From CAWDXG01 sp963822115 (lineage in GTDB: Bacteria; Myxococcota_A; Polyangia; Polyangiales; Polyangiaceae): DNA of 64,000 bases. The DNA lies in contig CAWGGM010000018.1 of assembly GCA_963822115.1 (NCBI GenBank), positions 182,811 to 246,810 of the forward strand, read 5' to 3'. Made by a program: the position numbers and the translations under genes. Below are positions 16,338 through 26,029 of this stretch, one piece after another. The notes beneath the pieces are model-generated. The model saw nothing but the letters and a program-made list of their open reading frames with translations, ran no database searches and was not told where the DNA came from. The first letter of the stretch is position 1. Every line of letters begins with the position of its first letter.

Positions 16338-17152
16338 CCGGCATCCTCCAGACGGGCCTGCTCGGCCTCGGGGCTCCTGCTGGCCACGACCTGCACAGCG
16401 TACAGGAGCCCGAACGTGGCAGCCCAGCCGACCATGGCCAGCGGCAGCCCGATGTGCATGGGACTCACGACGGTGGATACGCCTGTCAGGATGCCAACGA
16501 TGGTCACGGTATTGAAGCCCACGTGCAACGCCAGACACGGCAGGAGCGAGCCGCCGACTGCCCGCAGATAGCCCAGCGCGAACGCCACCACCAGAAGCGG
16601 CAGCCAGTGCCGCCACTCGATGTGTCCCAGCGCGAAGGCCAGCGACGACACCACGACCGCACCGGCCACGCTGCCCGAGCGCCGCAGACCGCCGAACAGC
16701 GCGCCGCGGAAGAATAGCTCCTCGACCAGCGGCCCCACGCAGCCCACTACGACCAGCAGCGCGACGACCCGGCCGATGCTGCCCCCGCGAAAGAGCAGCG
16801 AGCGCGACAGCAGCTCCGTCTCGGAGAGCGGGAAATAGCGCAGCACCATCTGCTCCAGCGACTGCGCCGGCAGTTGCAGCGTGATGCCGAGCGCCAGACC
16901 GAAGACCGCCAGCGCGGGATGCGTTGGCCTGAGACCCAGCGCCTGCCGCGCACCGCGACCGCTGGCGTGCACGCGCAGCACTCCGAACGTGCCGAGCACG
17001 AACACCAGCGCCTCGACCGCGCCGAGATTCACGATGTCGGTGCGCGCCGCGGGGCGCAGCGCGACGATGACGTGCGTCAACAGCAGCAGCAGCGCCGCGG
17101 CGGCCGCCGCCCAGCCGACGGCGCCCCCGTAGCCCATGGGGCGGTCGTCCAT
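16334..17152 (-). CDS. CPBP-family intramembrane glutamic-type protease (Rce1-like)
   Basis: A 272-residue polytopic membrane protein with about seven hydrophobic segments. It carries the CPBP/Rce1 motifs in order: EELFFRG (EExxxR), FALGH (FxxxH) and HVGFN (HxxxN). Family members cleave within the membrane or modify prenylated or small peptides; the substrate is unknown here. The ATG shares one base with the nadB stop (TGATG, 17150-17154) and its own stop overlaps the patatin ATG. An internal Met at codon 6 is an alternative start. Confidence 0.9.
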   Translation of the reverse strand: MDDRPMGYGGAVGWAAAAAALLLLLTHVIVALRPAARTDIVNLGAVEALVFVLGTFGVLRVHASGRGARQALGLRPTHPALAVFGLALGITLQLPAQSLEQMVLRYFPLSETELLSRSLLFRGGSIGRVVALLVVVGCVGPLVEELFFRGALFGGLRRSGSVAGAVVVSSLAFALGHIEWRHWLPLLVVAFALGYLRAVGGSLLPCLALHVGFNTVTIVGILTGVSTVVSPMHIGLPLAMVGWAATFGLLYAVQVVASRSPEAEQARLEDAG

Positions 17153-18759
17153 CAGCGCCCGCGCAGATGCGGCATCACGCCGCGCTTGGTCACCGTGTCG
17201 TCGAGCTGGTCGTCGTGGGTCTCGGGGTAGTCGATGGTGTAGTGCAGACCGCGGCTCTCGCGACGGCTCGCCGCCGAGGAGATGATCAGCTCTGCCACGG
17301 TCGCGATGTTCCTGAGCTCGAGCAGGTCGCGCGTGACCAGATGCTTCCAGTAGTACTCGCGGATCTCCTCTTCCAGCAGCGCCACGCGCCGCGCAGCGCG
17401 CCGCAGCCGCGCGTCGCTGCGCACGATGCCGACGTAGTTCCACATCAGGCGACGCAGCTCGTCCCAGTTGTGCGAGACGACGACGGCCTCGTCGCTGGCG
17501 ACGGCCGAGCCGATCTGCCAGTCGGGCACGTCGGGCCGCGGCGCCGTGCGCAGCCCGGCGATCTTCGTCTCCAGCTTGTCCGCCGCACGCCGCCCGAACA
17601 CCAGGCCCTCCAGAAGCGAGTTGGACGCCAGGCGGTTGGCGCCGTGCAGGCCCGTGCACGAGGTCTCGCCGATCACCCACAGCCCGGGTAGCGAGCTGCG
17701 CCCGTGCAGGTCGGAGGTGACGCCGCCGCACATGAAGTGCGCTGCCGGCACGACCGGCATCGGTTCGCGCGTGATGTCGATGCCGTAGCGCAGGCACTCC
17801 GCGTGGATGTTCGGGAAGCGGTCCTTCACGAAGTCGGCGGGCTTTCCGGTGATGTCGAGCAGCACGTACTCCGAGCCGGTGCGCTTCATCTCGAAGTCGA
17901 TGGCGCGCGCTACGACGTCGCGCGGAGCCAGATCTGCCATCGGGTGATGCCTCGGCATGAACGCATCGCCGTCGACAAGTCTGAGCACCGCGCCCTCGCC
18001 CCTCAGCGCCTCGCTGATGAGGAAGCTCTTGGCCTTGGGGTTGTACAGAACCGTCGGATGGAACTGGTAGAACTCCATGTTCGCGATCTCGGCGCCGGCC
18101 CGGTACGCCATCGCCACGCCGTCGCCCGTCGCTACGTCGGGATTCGACGTGTACAGGTAGACCTTGCCGGCGCCGCCCGTCGCCAGAACCGTCGCCCGCG
18201 CGAGCAGCGTGTCGACGGTGCCCTTCTTCTCGTCGAGCACGTAGGCACCCACGCACTGGTCCGGTCCGCCGAACTTGCTGAGCGTGATGAGATCGATGCC
18301 CATGTGCCACTCGAGCAGCTGGATGTTCGGCGCCTGCCGGACGGCATCGAGCAGCGCGCGTTCGATCTCGCGACCAGAGATGTCGCCCGCATGGACCACG
18401 CGCCGCGCCGTGTGGCCGCCTTCGCGGCCCAGATCGAGCTCGCCCTGTTCGTTCTTCGTGAACTCCGCTCCGAGCTCCATGAGCCAGCGGATCTCGTCTG
18501 GCCCTTCGCGCACGCACAGGTCGACCACCACGTCGTGGCACAGCCCCGCACCTGCCTTCAGCGTGTCGTCGATGTGTCGCTCGAACGAGTCGTCCGGTGA
18601 CAGCACCGAGGCGACGCCGCCCTGTGCCCACGCCGTGGCGGAGTCGTCGCGCGCGCGCTTGGTGACAACGGTGACGTCGCCATGCCGCGCCGCACGCAGC
18701 GCGAACGACAGCCCGGCGATGCCGCTGCCGATGACCAGGTAGTCGGTTTGAAGGGGCAT
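17152..18759 (-). CDS. nadB: L-aspartate oxidase
   Basis: A 535-residue flavoprotein that oxidises L-aspartate to iminoaspartate in de novo NAD synthesis. It has the Rossmann FAD motif VIGSGIAGLS at residues 9-18, ATAWAQGGVAS, the active-site region EFYQFHPT, HFMCGGV, and the C-terminal flavin motif GLHGANRLASNSLLEG. It belongs to the succinate dehydrogenase/fumarate reductase flavoprotein family; the Trp-Ala-Gln-Gly-Gly segment and overall length favour NadB over SdhA. It heads a four-gene operon with CPBP protease, patatin and the Tudor-like lipoprotein, none of which has an obvious NAD role. nadA and nadC are not in the window. Confidence 0.96.
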   Translation of the reverse strand: MPLQTDYLVIGSGIAGLSFALRAARHGDVTVVTKRARDDSATAWAQGGVASVLSPDDSFERHIDDTLKAGAGLCHDVVVDLCVREGPDEIRWLMELGAEFTKNEQGELDLGREGGHTARRVVHAGDISGREIERALLDAVRQAPNIQLLEWHMGIDLITLSKFGGPDQCVGAYVLDEKKGTVDTLLARATVLATGGAGKVYLYTSNPDVATGDGVAMAYRAGAEIANMEFYQFHPTVLYNPKAKSFLISEALRGEGAVLRLVDGDAFMPRHHPMADLAPRDVVARAIDFEMKRTGSEYVLLDITGKPADFVKDRFPNIHAECLRYGIDITREPMPVVPAAHFMCGGVTSDLHGRSSLPGLWVIGETSCTGLHGANRLASNSLLEGLVFGRRAADKLETKIAGLRTAPRPDVPDWQIGSAVASDEAVVVSHNWDELRRLMWNYVGIVRSDARLRRAARRVALLEEEIREYYWKHLVTRDLLELRNIATVAELIISSAASRRESRGLHYTIDYPETHDDQLDDTVTKRGVMPHLRGR

Positions 18760-19010
18760 GAGTGCTGCCGCTTTTAGCTCTTTTCAGGAAAATCTGTCTG
18801 CTGTGACCTGGACAATCGCCGCCCGCACCAGTGCAGAAGCTTGGGCCAGCACTCGTCAGGCGCCACATTGACGCATCGCTTCAAAGCAGCTAGGTGTCCC
18901 GGCGCTGCCGTCCTGTCCGTGCTCCGGCCTTCAGGCCGGTGGCGCCGTGAAGTTCTCGTGGGCTGCTCACGAGCCACGGCTGGAAAACACCTCATCAGGA
19001 GGATTTTACC

Positions 19011-19838
19011 GTGAAGATCCTGGTTGCGCTCAAGCGGGTCGCTGACCCGGACAACGCCAACAAGGTGAAGATCCCGCCGTCCGGCGACAAGATCGACACC
19101 AGCGGTCTGGAGTGGAAGATCAACCCCTTCGACGAGTACGCGCTCGAGTCGGCCCTGCGCCTGACCGAGAACGGCAAGACGCCGAAGAAGCGTGAAGGCG
19201 AGGTGGTGGTCGTCACGATCGGTCCGAAGGAAACCGAGACGACGCTGCGCTCGGCCCTGGCCACCGGCGCGGATCGCGCGATCCGCATCGAGGCCAACGA
19301 CGACGAGCTCGACGGTCGCCTGGTTTCGCTCGCCCTGCAGAAGGTCGTCGAGGAAGAGAAGCCCGACTTCGTCGTGATGGGCAAGCAGGCCGTCGACGGC
19401 GACACCAACCAGGTTGGCCAGGAACTGGCCGAGCTCCTGGATTGGCCGATGGCGACCTTCGCCGCGACAATCAAGGAAGAGGGCGGCGCCCTCGTGGTCG
19501 GGCGTGAGGTCGACGGCGGCGTGCTCACACTCAAGCTGACCGCGCCCGGAGTGGTCACGGTGGATCTGCGCATCGTCGCGCCGACCAGCGTGTACTCGTC
19601 GAAGACGGATCCGTCCTTCAAGTACAACGACGGCGTTCGCTTCGCCGCGCTGCCCGCCATCATGGCGGCCAAGCGCAAGCCGCTGGCGGTCAAGCCGCTG
19701 GCCGAGCTGGTGGGCGACGCCACGCTCACCACCAAGTACCTGAAGTTCGAGCCGCCTCCGCAGCGCTCCGCGGGCGTGAAGGTGAAGGACGTGGCCGACC
19801 TGGTCGACAAGCTCGCCACCGAGGCCAAGGTCATCTGA
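19011..19838 (+). CDS. etfB: Electron transfer flavoprotein beta subunit
   Basis: A 275-residue small ETF subunit, which with EtfA carries electrons from acyl-CoA and other dehydrogenases to the quinone pool. The N-terminus MKILVALKRVADPDN, the GADRAIRIE segment, MGKQAVDGDTNQVGQ and the C-terminal Lys-rich part are typical. The start is a GTG with AGGAGG about 8 nt upstream. etfA follows after 19 bp. Length is a little above the usual 250-260 residues. Confidence 0.96.
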   Translation: MKILVALKRVADPDNANKVKIPPSGDKIDTSGLEWKINPFDEYALESALRLTENGKTPKKREGEVVVVTIGPKETETTLRSALATGADRAIRIEANDDELDGRLVSLALQKVVEEEKPDFVVMGKQAVDGDTNQVGQELAELLDWPMATFAATIKEEGGALVVGREVDGGVLTLKLTAPGVVTVDLRIVAPTSVYSSKTDPSFKYNDGVRFAALPAIMAAKRKPLAVKPLAELVGDATLTTKYLKFEPPPQRSAGVKVKDVADLVDKLATEAKVI

Positions 19839-19857
19839 GGCGAAGGAGCAACGACAA

Positions 19858-20838
19858 ATGGCAGACGCACTCGTAGTTGCAGAGCTTACCGACGAAGGGA
19901 AGGTCAGAAAGACCACCCTTTCCGCCATCACGATGGCCCAGCAGGCGCTCCCCGCGCTCGGCGGGTCCTTCTCCATCCTGGTCATCGGCGCGGGCGCCAA
20001 GGCCGCGGCTGCCGAGCTGACCGGCTACGGCGCAGCCAAGGTCCTGGTCTGCGATGACGCTTCGCTGAAGGGCTATGTCGCCGAGCACTACGCTCCGACG
20101 GTAGCCGAGGTTGGAAAGGGCTTTGGCCTGATCTGCGCGACAGCATCCAGCTACGGCAAGGACCTCATGCCGCGCGTGGCCGCACGCCTCGACGCCGCCT
20201 ACGCCAGCGACTGCGCCGGCGTGGTGACGGAGGGCGGCAAGCTGGTGTTCAAGCGCCCGATGTTCGCAGGCAACGCCTATGGCTACTGCGAGCTCACGAC
20301 CGACATCAAGGTCGCCAGCGCGCGGCAGAGCGAGTTCGACCCGGCCCAGCCGGCCGGCGGCTCGTCGCCGCTGGAAGACGTGGCCAAGGTCGCTCCCGGC
20401 CAGGCCGCGAGCCGCGTCGAGTTCGTCTCGCTCGATCAGGTCAAGACCGAGCGCCCGGAGCTGACCGAGGCGGACGTGGTGGTGTCCGGCGGCCGCGCCG
20501 TGAAGGAGAAGTTCTTCGACATCATGGAGCCGCTCGCCGACACGCTCGGCGCTGCCATCGGCGCCAGCCGCGCCGCCTGCGACGCGGGCTACGCGCCGGG
20601 GGACTTCCAGGTCGGGCAGACCGGCAAGATCGTCGCGCCCAGCCTGTACATCGCCATCGGCATCTCGGGTGCCATCCAGCACATCGCCGGGATGAAGGGT
20701 TCGAAGACCATCGTCGCCATCAACAAGGATCCGGAGGCGCCGATCTTCCAGATCTCCGACTACGGTCTGGTCGCCGATCTGTTCCAGGCCGTGCCGGAGC
20801 TGACCGAGGCGCTGAAGAAGCACAAGGCCGCCCAGTAG
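19858..20838 (+). CDS. etfA: Electron transfer flavoprotein alpha subunit
   Basis: A 326-residue FAD-binding ETF subunit. The C-terminal FAD domain shows VVSGGRAVKEKF, GASRAACDAGY, VGQTGKIVAPSLYIAIGISGAIQHIAGM and ININKDPEAPIF-like VAINKDPEAPIF. A GAAGGAG ribosome-binding site precedes the ATG. It forms an operon with etfB, and a strong hairpin follows about 50 bp after the stop. No ETF:quinone oxidoreductase is in the window. Confidence 0.97.
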   Translation: MADALVVAELTDEGKVRKTTLSAITMAQQALPALGGSFSILVIGAGAKAAAAELTGYGAAKVLVCDDASLKGYVAEHYAPTVAEVGKGFGLICATASSYGKDLMPRVAARLDAAYASDCAGVVTEGGKLVFKRPMFAGNAYGYCELTTDIKVASARQSEFDPAQPAGGSSPLEDVAKVAPGQAASRVEFVSLDQVKTERPELTEADVVVSGGRAVKEKFFDIMEPLADTLGAAIGASRAACDAGYAPGDFQVGQTGKIVAPSLYIAIGISGAIQHIAGMKGSKTIVAINKDPEAPIFQISDYGLVADLFQAVPELTEALKKHKAAQ

Positions 20839-20885
20839 GGCGGCCCCCGGTCGGGCCACCGTCAGCTGCGACTGGCACGCCAGGT

Positions 20886-20912
20886 AGAGCGGAAGGCCGG
20901 ACCTTCCGCTCT
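20886..20912 (+). terminator. Hairpin downstream of etfBA
   Basis: A perfect 11-bp inverted repeat (AGAGCGGAAGG / CCTTCCGCTCT) with a 5-nt loop lies 48 bp after the etfA stop. There is no U-run behind it, so it may be a terminator of the hairpin-only kind or an RNA 3'-end stabiliser. It separates etfBA from the tRNA gene. Confidence 0.65.
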
Positions 20913-20914
20913 GC

Positions 20915-20941
20915 TTGACAGAACCCCTTCGACGGAACAAT
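20915..20941 (+). promoter_or_regulatory. Candidate promoter of tRNA-Pro
   Basis: A perfect TTGACA (20915-20920) begins 3 bp after the etfBA hairpin. AACAAT (20936-20941) lies 15 bp downstream and matches four of six -10 positions. Transcription would start about 35 bp before the tRNA. Confidence 0.45.
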
Positions 20942-20981
20942 CTCGCGCGCCCGTCGGGACAGACAGCCTGACGGGCAAGCA

Positions 20982-21055
20982 CGGGGCGTAGCGCAGTTTG
21001 GCAGCGCGCACGGTTCGGGTCCGTGAGGTCGGCAGTTCGAATCTGCCCGCCCCGA
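20982..21055 (+). tRNA. tRNA-Pro (anticodon CGG)
   Basis: The sequence folds into a complete cloverleaf: acceptor CGGGGCG/CGCCCCG, D stem GCGC/GCGC, anticodon stem CACGG/CCGTG with loop TTCGGGT (anticodon CGG, reading CCG), T arm GGCAG TTCGAAT CTGCC, discriminator A. C1 at the 5' end is usual for bacterial tRNA-Pro. CCA is not encoded. An IS4-family transposase remnant lies about 60 bp downstream. Confidence 0.97.
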
Positions 21056-21112
21056 CAAATCCCGCAGAAGATGGAATAGAACCGGGGGGTTAGGACGAGG
21101 GGGGTCTCGGCG

Positions 21113-21682
21113 TTACCGCGGTGTTACCACCGAGCTTGCCGATCGCGGCCTGCAGGTCGCTGCCGGTCGCGTGCAGGTGCAGCGATGACGAAATTTGGCG
21201 TCCTTCTTCACACGACAGAGGAAGGTGCCGCCGTGGTCGACGATCTTCCGGAACAGCTTGCTCTGGTAGTAGGCGAGGTCGAAGATCAAGAGGCTGTGCC
21301 GGCACCAAGGGCCGACCGACAGCAGATTCAGATCGTGGCGCGCGCCCGGCACGATCTGCAGCCGCTCGGGCGTGCGATGGGCGCCATCGATCACGACGTG
21401 GAGCTTTGCGCTGGTCTTGGCGTGATTGGTCCACACCGACGGGGAGTCGGCATCGAGAGCGTCGTGCAGCCGGATCAGGGAGCCGTCGACAATGAACACC
21501 TTCGCGAAAGCCGATAGCGCAAGAGCGAGACGGGAGTCGGCGGTAGCGAGCTTGGCGAGCGCGACCTCGGTGAGCTGGCGCACCAACTCCGCCAGCTCGG
21601 GCGTGAAGCGATAGTAGAACGCTGAAGGCGCCAGCGTGACTCCGGTGGCCAGCGCGTAGGCGCGGCGGAGCGCACGGCGCAT
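21113..21682 (-). pseudogene. IS4-family transposase fragment
   Basis: The reverse strand encodes about 189 residues resembling the middle of an IS4-type DDE transposase: SAFYYRFTPELAELV, the first catalytic Asp in FIVDGSLIRLHD, TNHAKTSAKLHVVID, the second Asp in LLIFDLAYYQSKLF, and GGTFLCRVKKDA. The N-terminal DNA-binding part is missing (a TAG lies 12 codons before the first Met) and the final catalytic Glu region is absent. After RVKKDAK the frame no longer looks like the family, so there is also a C-terminal truncation or frameshift. No terminal inverted repeats were recognised. It is an inactive remnant next to tRNA-Pro. Confidence 0.8.
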
Positions 21683-21778
21683 GGCGTCGCGGCGCGCCCG
21701 CGCCTGTCCGCCCCGCGGCTACTTCTCGACCCCGGCGCTCGCGCGTATTCGACGCCAAGCCCGGGCTGTCGGTCGGCG

Positions 21779-22576
21779 TCAGTTCACGAGTGACGTTGAG
21801 ATCGCGGGCGGCTTCGTGTCGAAACCGATGACGCGCCGTGCGCTGCACGCCGACGGCCCTTTGCAGTCGGCCGTAACGAGCACCAGCGTCGCATTCACCT
21901 CGACGCGCAGCTTCTGTGGCGCGACGTCGGTCGGGACCGCGAACTTCATCGTGTTGTCGCTGATGTCGACGCCCGCCGGTTGTCCCAACCTGAAGAGTTC
22001 CGCGCCCGTGCTACTTGTGGCGACGAGCATCGCGCTGTCGACGCTCTCGCTCTGGAGCCCGAGCTCGATCGTCGCCTGCCCGCCGGAGTGCAGCACGCCG
22101 TCGGCCGGGGCGGTCAGGACCGGCTTCCGCGTGGCCAGCGCGTCGGTCACCTGGACGCGATAGGTCGCCGTGTCGTCGCGGAGCTCGAGCGTGACGGGAC
22201 CGTCGAGCGAAGGCAGCTTGTCGCTGCGCGAGAGCGCGAAGCCCGGTGGCGTGCAGTCGTTGTGCACGCTTCCGGGACCCGTGCCTGCCGCGACATGGCC
22301 GCCGCCGGGACTGACGACGCGCATCGGCACACCCGCGAGGGTGGCGCTCGCGTCGATGCGCAGGCAGCTACTCTCGTGTGCGGTGGGCTGGAGCGTCACC
22401 TCGATGGCGTCGTCGCGGACCTCGAGCGCAACGCGGATCGTCGACGCCGCTTCCGCGAGCGTCGAGCTGTGCGTCCCGATGCCGCTACAGCCGGCCACCG
22501 CGAGCGACAACCCCGCACCGATGATGTAGTTCTGGAGAAGCCCCCCGAGCAGCACGAGCTTCTTCCTCGAACGCAT
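21779..22576 (-). CDS. Predicted lipoprotein, function unknown
   Basis: A 265-residue predicted lipoprotein: MRSRKK, a hydrophobic stretch, and lipobox VAGC (Cys near residue 30). The mature part has repeated beta-strand-like segments (TIRVALEVRDDAIEVTLQP, GPVTLELRDDTATYRVQV, ATIELGLQSESV) and four cysteines, consistent with an all-beta secreted domain, but I do not recognise a family. The ATG at 22576 is chosen because it begins the signal peptide; an earlier in-frame Met lacks that logic. It sits between IS4 and IS21 remnants, so it may have arrived with mobile DNA. Confidence 0.7.
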   Translation of the reverse strand: MRSRKKLVLLGGLLQNYIIGAGLSLAVAGCSGIGTHSSTLAEAASTIRVALEVRDDAIEVTLQPTAHESSCLRIDASATLAGVPMRVVSPGGGHVAAGTGPGSVHNDCTPPGFALSRSDKLPSLDGPVTLELRDDTATYRVQVTDALATRKPVLTAPADGVLHSGGQATIELGLQSESVDSAMLVATSSTGAELFRLGQPAGVDISDNTMKFAVPTDVAPQKLRVEVNATLVLVTADCKGPSACSARRVIGFDTKPPAISTSLVN

Positions 22577-22899
22577 GCCTCGAAGGGTACGCCGGATGAC
22601 CGCCCGGCGCGACATCCGGATGCTCCTCGACGACCCCCGCCCTGGCCTCTGGGTTTTGTCTGCCAGCGTAGCCCCGGATCGACTTCGCAGTCTGGACGTC
22701 ATGTCCCCTGGTTCCCAGCGGTTGGACGCAGCCGCGATGCTGCAGCCTGCGCTTCGCGTCGTACGCGCACCCTCCGCTCGCGCTCGATTCCGTCGGGCGC
22801 TACGCTTCCCGAGCGGCGTTGGACTACTTGGCCTTCGACAACGTGCAGTGGCGTGATGACCTGCGCATTCCGCTCGACCTGATCACCGATTGCGGAGGT

Positions 22900-22932
22900 A
22901 CCCGATCACGGATTCCGGGCACCCGATCGCGG
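22900..22932. repeat. Short direct repeats resembling an IS21-type element end
   Basis: ACCCGATCACGG (22900-22911) and ACCCGATCGCGG (22921-22932) are 12-bp direct repeats with one mismatch and a 21-bp period. They lie about 30 bp beyond the stop of the IstB fragment. IS21 elements carry multiple short repeats at their ends, so this is probably the right end of a decayed copy; that link is inference. Confidence 0.4.
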
Positions 22933-22964
22933 GTCGGAGCGTAGCGACGAGGGAGGTCGGTTGC

Positions 22965-23066
22965 TCAGTGCTTGACGGTCTTCATTCCCTTCTTCTTGCG
23001 CATCGACGGGCCGCGTAGCTCGACGAAGTGCGCGTTGTCGACGAGGCGGTCGCAGATGGCGTCGCC
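22965..23066 (-). pseudogene. IstB-like ATPase (IS21 family), C-terminal fragment
   Basis: The reverse strand reads about 33 residues ending in TGA: TIGDAICDRLVDNAHFVEL, then RGPSMRKKKGMKTVKH. This matches the C-terminus of IstB transposition helper ATPases, where DAILDRLVHNA and the basic MRK tail are typical. Upstream of it the similarity stops abruptly, so the Walker ATPase core and istA are gone. It is a dead IS21 remnant. Confidence 0.72.
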
Positions 23067-23235
23067 GATGGTCCTGCACACCCCCCGACAAGTCCCGCGA
23101 AGCGCGGCGCCAGGGCCGCGAACTTGGCCCCGCCGGCCGCGTCCTGATACCGCACAAGACGACTGCTCCGAAAAAGCCCCGGCGCCGAGCCGCGGGGCGG
23201 AGCGGGCGTGGTGTCTTTATCGAAGGAGCGCGAGC

Positions 23236-23688
23236 ATGCGTGAGCCTCGACGGGCGGGGTCTGTTCTGGGTGCGGTGTTGTTTGCGTCGACGCTCTTGAT
23301 TGCGGCGCCGGCGGACGGGGGGCAGCGTCCGGTCTCGCTGGGCGAGGTGACGGCGCATGCGCCCGGCCAATCGTTCAAGCCGCTGTTCCGCGCCGCGGTG
23401 AAGCGCGAGCTGTCGCGCATCGACTTCGGCAAGGCGCGGCCAAGGGAGCGCTTCGTGCTGTCCGCCGTGCTGGTGCGACTGCACGCGTCCGCGCACGATG
23501 ACGGTACCGAAGCGACCTGTATCGTGTCGGCGACGCTGCGTCGCGCCAAGGGCGGTGACTTGCACGCGATCCTGCGTGGACGAGCTAGAGCCGTGGCTGG
23601 CGCGCGGCGCGTGCGGCAGGTCGAGCTCGACGCCATGAAGGCGGCCGTGCACAGCGCGCTCTGCCGCGTGCCTGAAGCGCTTCGCTAG
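23236..23688 (+). CDS. Small exported protein, function unknown
   Basis: A 150-residue protein with an N-terminal signal peptide (Arg-rich start, hydrophobic segment, likely cleavage after ADG near residue 29). The mature part alternates charged helices and beta strands (ELSRIDFGKARPRERFVLSA) and has two cysteines that could form a disulfide. I do not recognise a family. GAAGGAG lies 8 nt ahead of the ATG. The next gene is convergent, ending 7 bp away. Confidence 0.7.
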   Translation: MREPRRAGSVLGAVLFASTLLIAAPADGGQRPVSLGEVTAHAPGQSFKPLFRAAVKRELSRIDFGKARPRERFVLSAVLVRLHASAHDDGTEATCIVSATLRRAKGGDLHAILRGRARAVAGARRVRQVELDAMKAAVHSALCRVPEALR

Positions 23689-23694
23689 CTGCGT

Positions 23695-24090
23695 TCAGCG
23701 CCGCCGTGCGACGAGTCGCACGCTGTCCTCGCCGTCCATGTGACCCATGCTGCGCCAGGCGGACGAGAGGCGACCCTGGTCGGCCGCGTCGAGCAGCGCC
23801 GGGTCGCGCTCCTCGAGGGCCTTGACGTAGCCGAGCCAGTAGTTGGCGGCGCGGGCTTCGCCGAGAGATAGGTGCGTCAGCCCGCGGTAGAGCGCGTAGC
23901 GCGCACGGCGGCGCGGGCTCCACCCAGCGAATTCCGGCTGGATACGCCGGAACTGTCGCACGGCCTCCGGGTAGCGGGCCTGCTCGAACTCGTTCATCGC
24001 GGGGGAAAGAGGTCCGGAGCAGCCGCCCACGACGAGCGGCAGGAGGCAGGCGACGAACGCGAGGGACCACCGGAGGGCGGGCTGACGCAT
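23695..24090 (-). CDS. Small lipoprotein with TPR-like helices
   Basis: A 131-residue predicted lipoprotein: signal peptide with lipobox VGGC (Cys near residue 24). The mature domain has helical repeats of TPR character (AMNEFEQARYPEAVRQFRRI, then RRARYALYRGLTHLSLGEA), a scaffold for protein contacts. The C-terminus is Arg-rich. It is divergent from typA, with 115 bp between the starts. Confidence 0.75.
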   Translation of the reverse strand: MRQPALRWSLAFVACLLPLVVGGCSGPLSPAMNEFEQARYPEAVRQFRRIQPEFAGWSPRRRARYALYRGLTHLSLGEARAANYWLGYVKALEERDPALLDAADQGRLSSAWRSMGHMDGEDSVRLVARRR

Positions 24091-24205
24091 GCCTTCCTAT
24101 CGGGCGCGCTGGCTGCCAGTTGCCCGTTTTCTGCCGAAGCCGGGGGCGGTTGACTCCAGCTCCCTTGCGCGGAAGGCCGGGGCACGCTAGCCGTTCGCCC
24201 CCCAC

Positions 24206-26029
<1,824 letters not shown>

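Larger units (their letters stand above)
22577..23235. other. Gap with mobile-element debris
   Basis: About 660 bp without an intact gene. It contains an IstB C-terminal fragment and paired ACCCGATC repeats, listed separately. A GC-only 6-bp hairpin followed by T5 on the reverse strand (23171-23198) looks like a terminator for leftward transcripts. A forward-strand stretch near 22800-22890 (SRAALDYLAFDNVQWRDDL) looks coding-like but belongs to no family I recognise. Confidence 0.5.

Noticed and set aside
18774..20000. Long minus-strand frames opposite etfB and etfA
   Set aside because: They mirror the electron transfer flavoprotein genes, which have strong motifs and ribosome-binding sites on the + strand.
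22577..22890. Forward coding-like stretch ending near YLAFDNVQWRDDLRIPL
   Set aside because: It belongs to no family I can recognise, has no start with a ribosome-binding site, and overlaps mobile-element debris.
23171..23198. GC hairpin plus T5 on the reverse strand as a gene terminator
   Set aside because: It is terminator-like, but no leftward gene ends directly before it, so it was noted only in the gap description.
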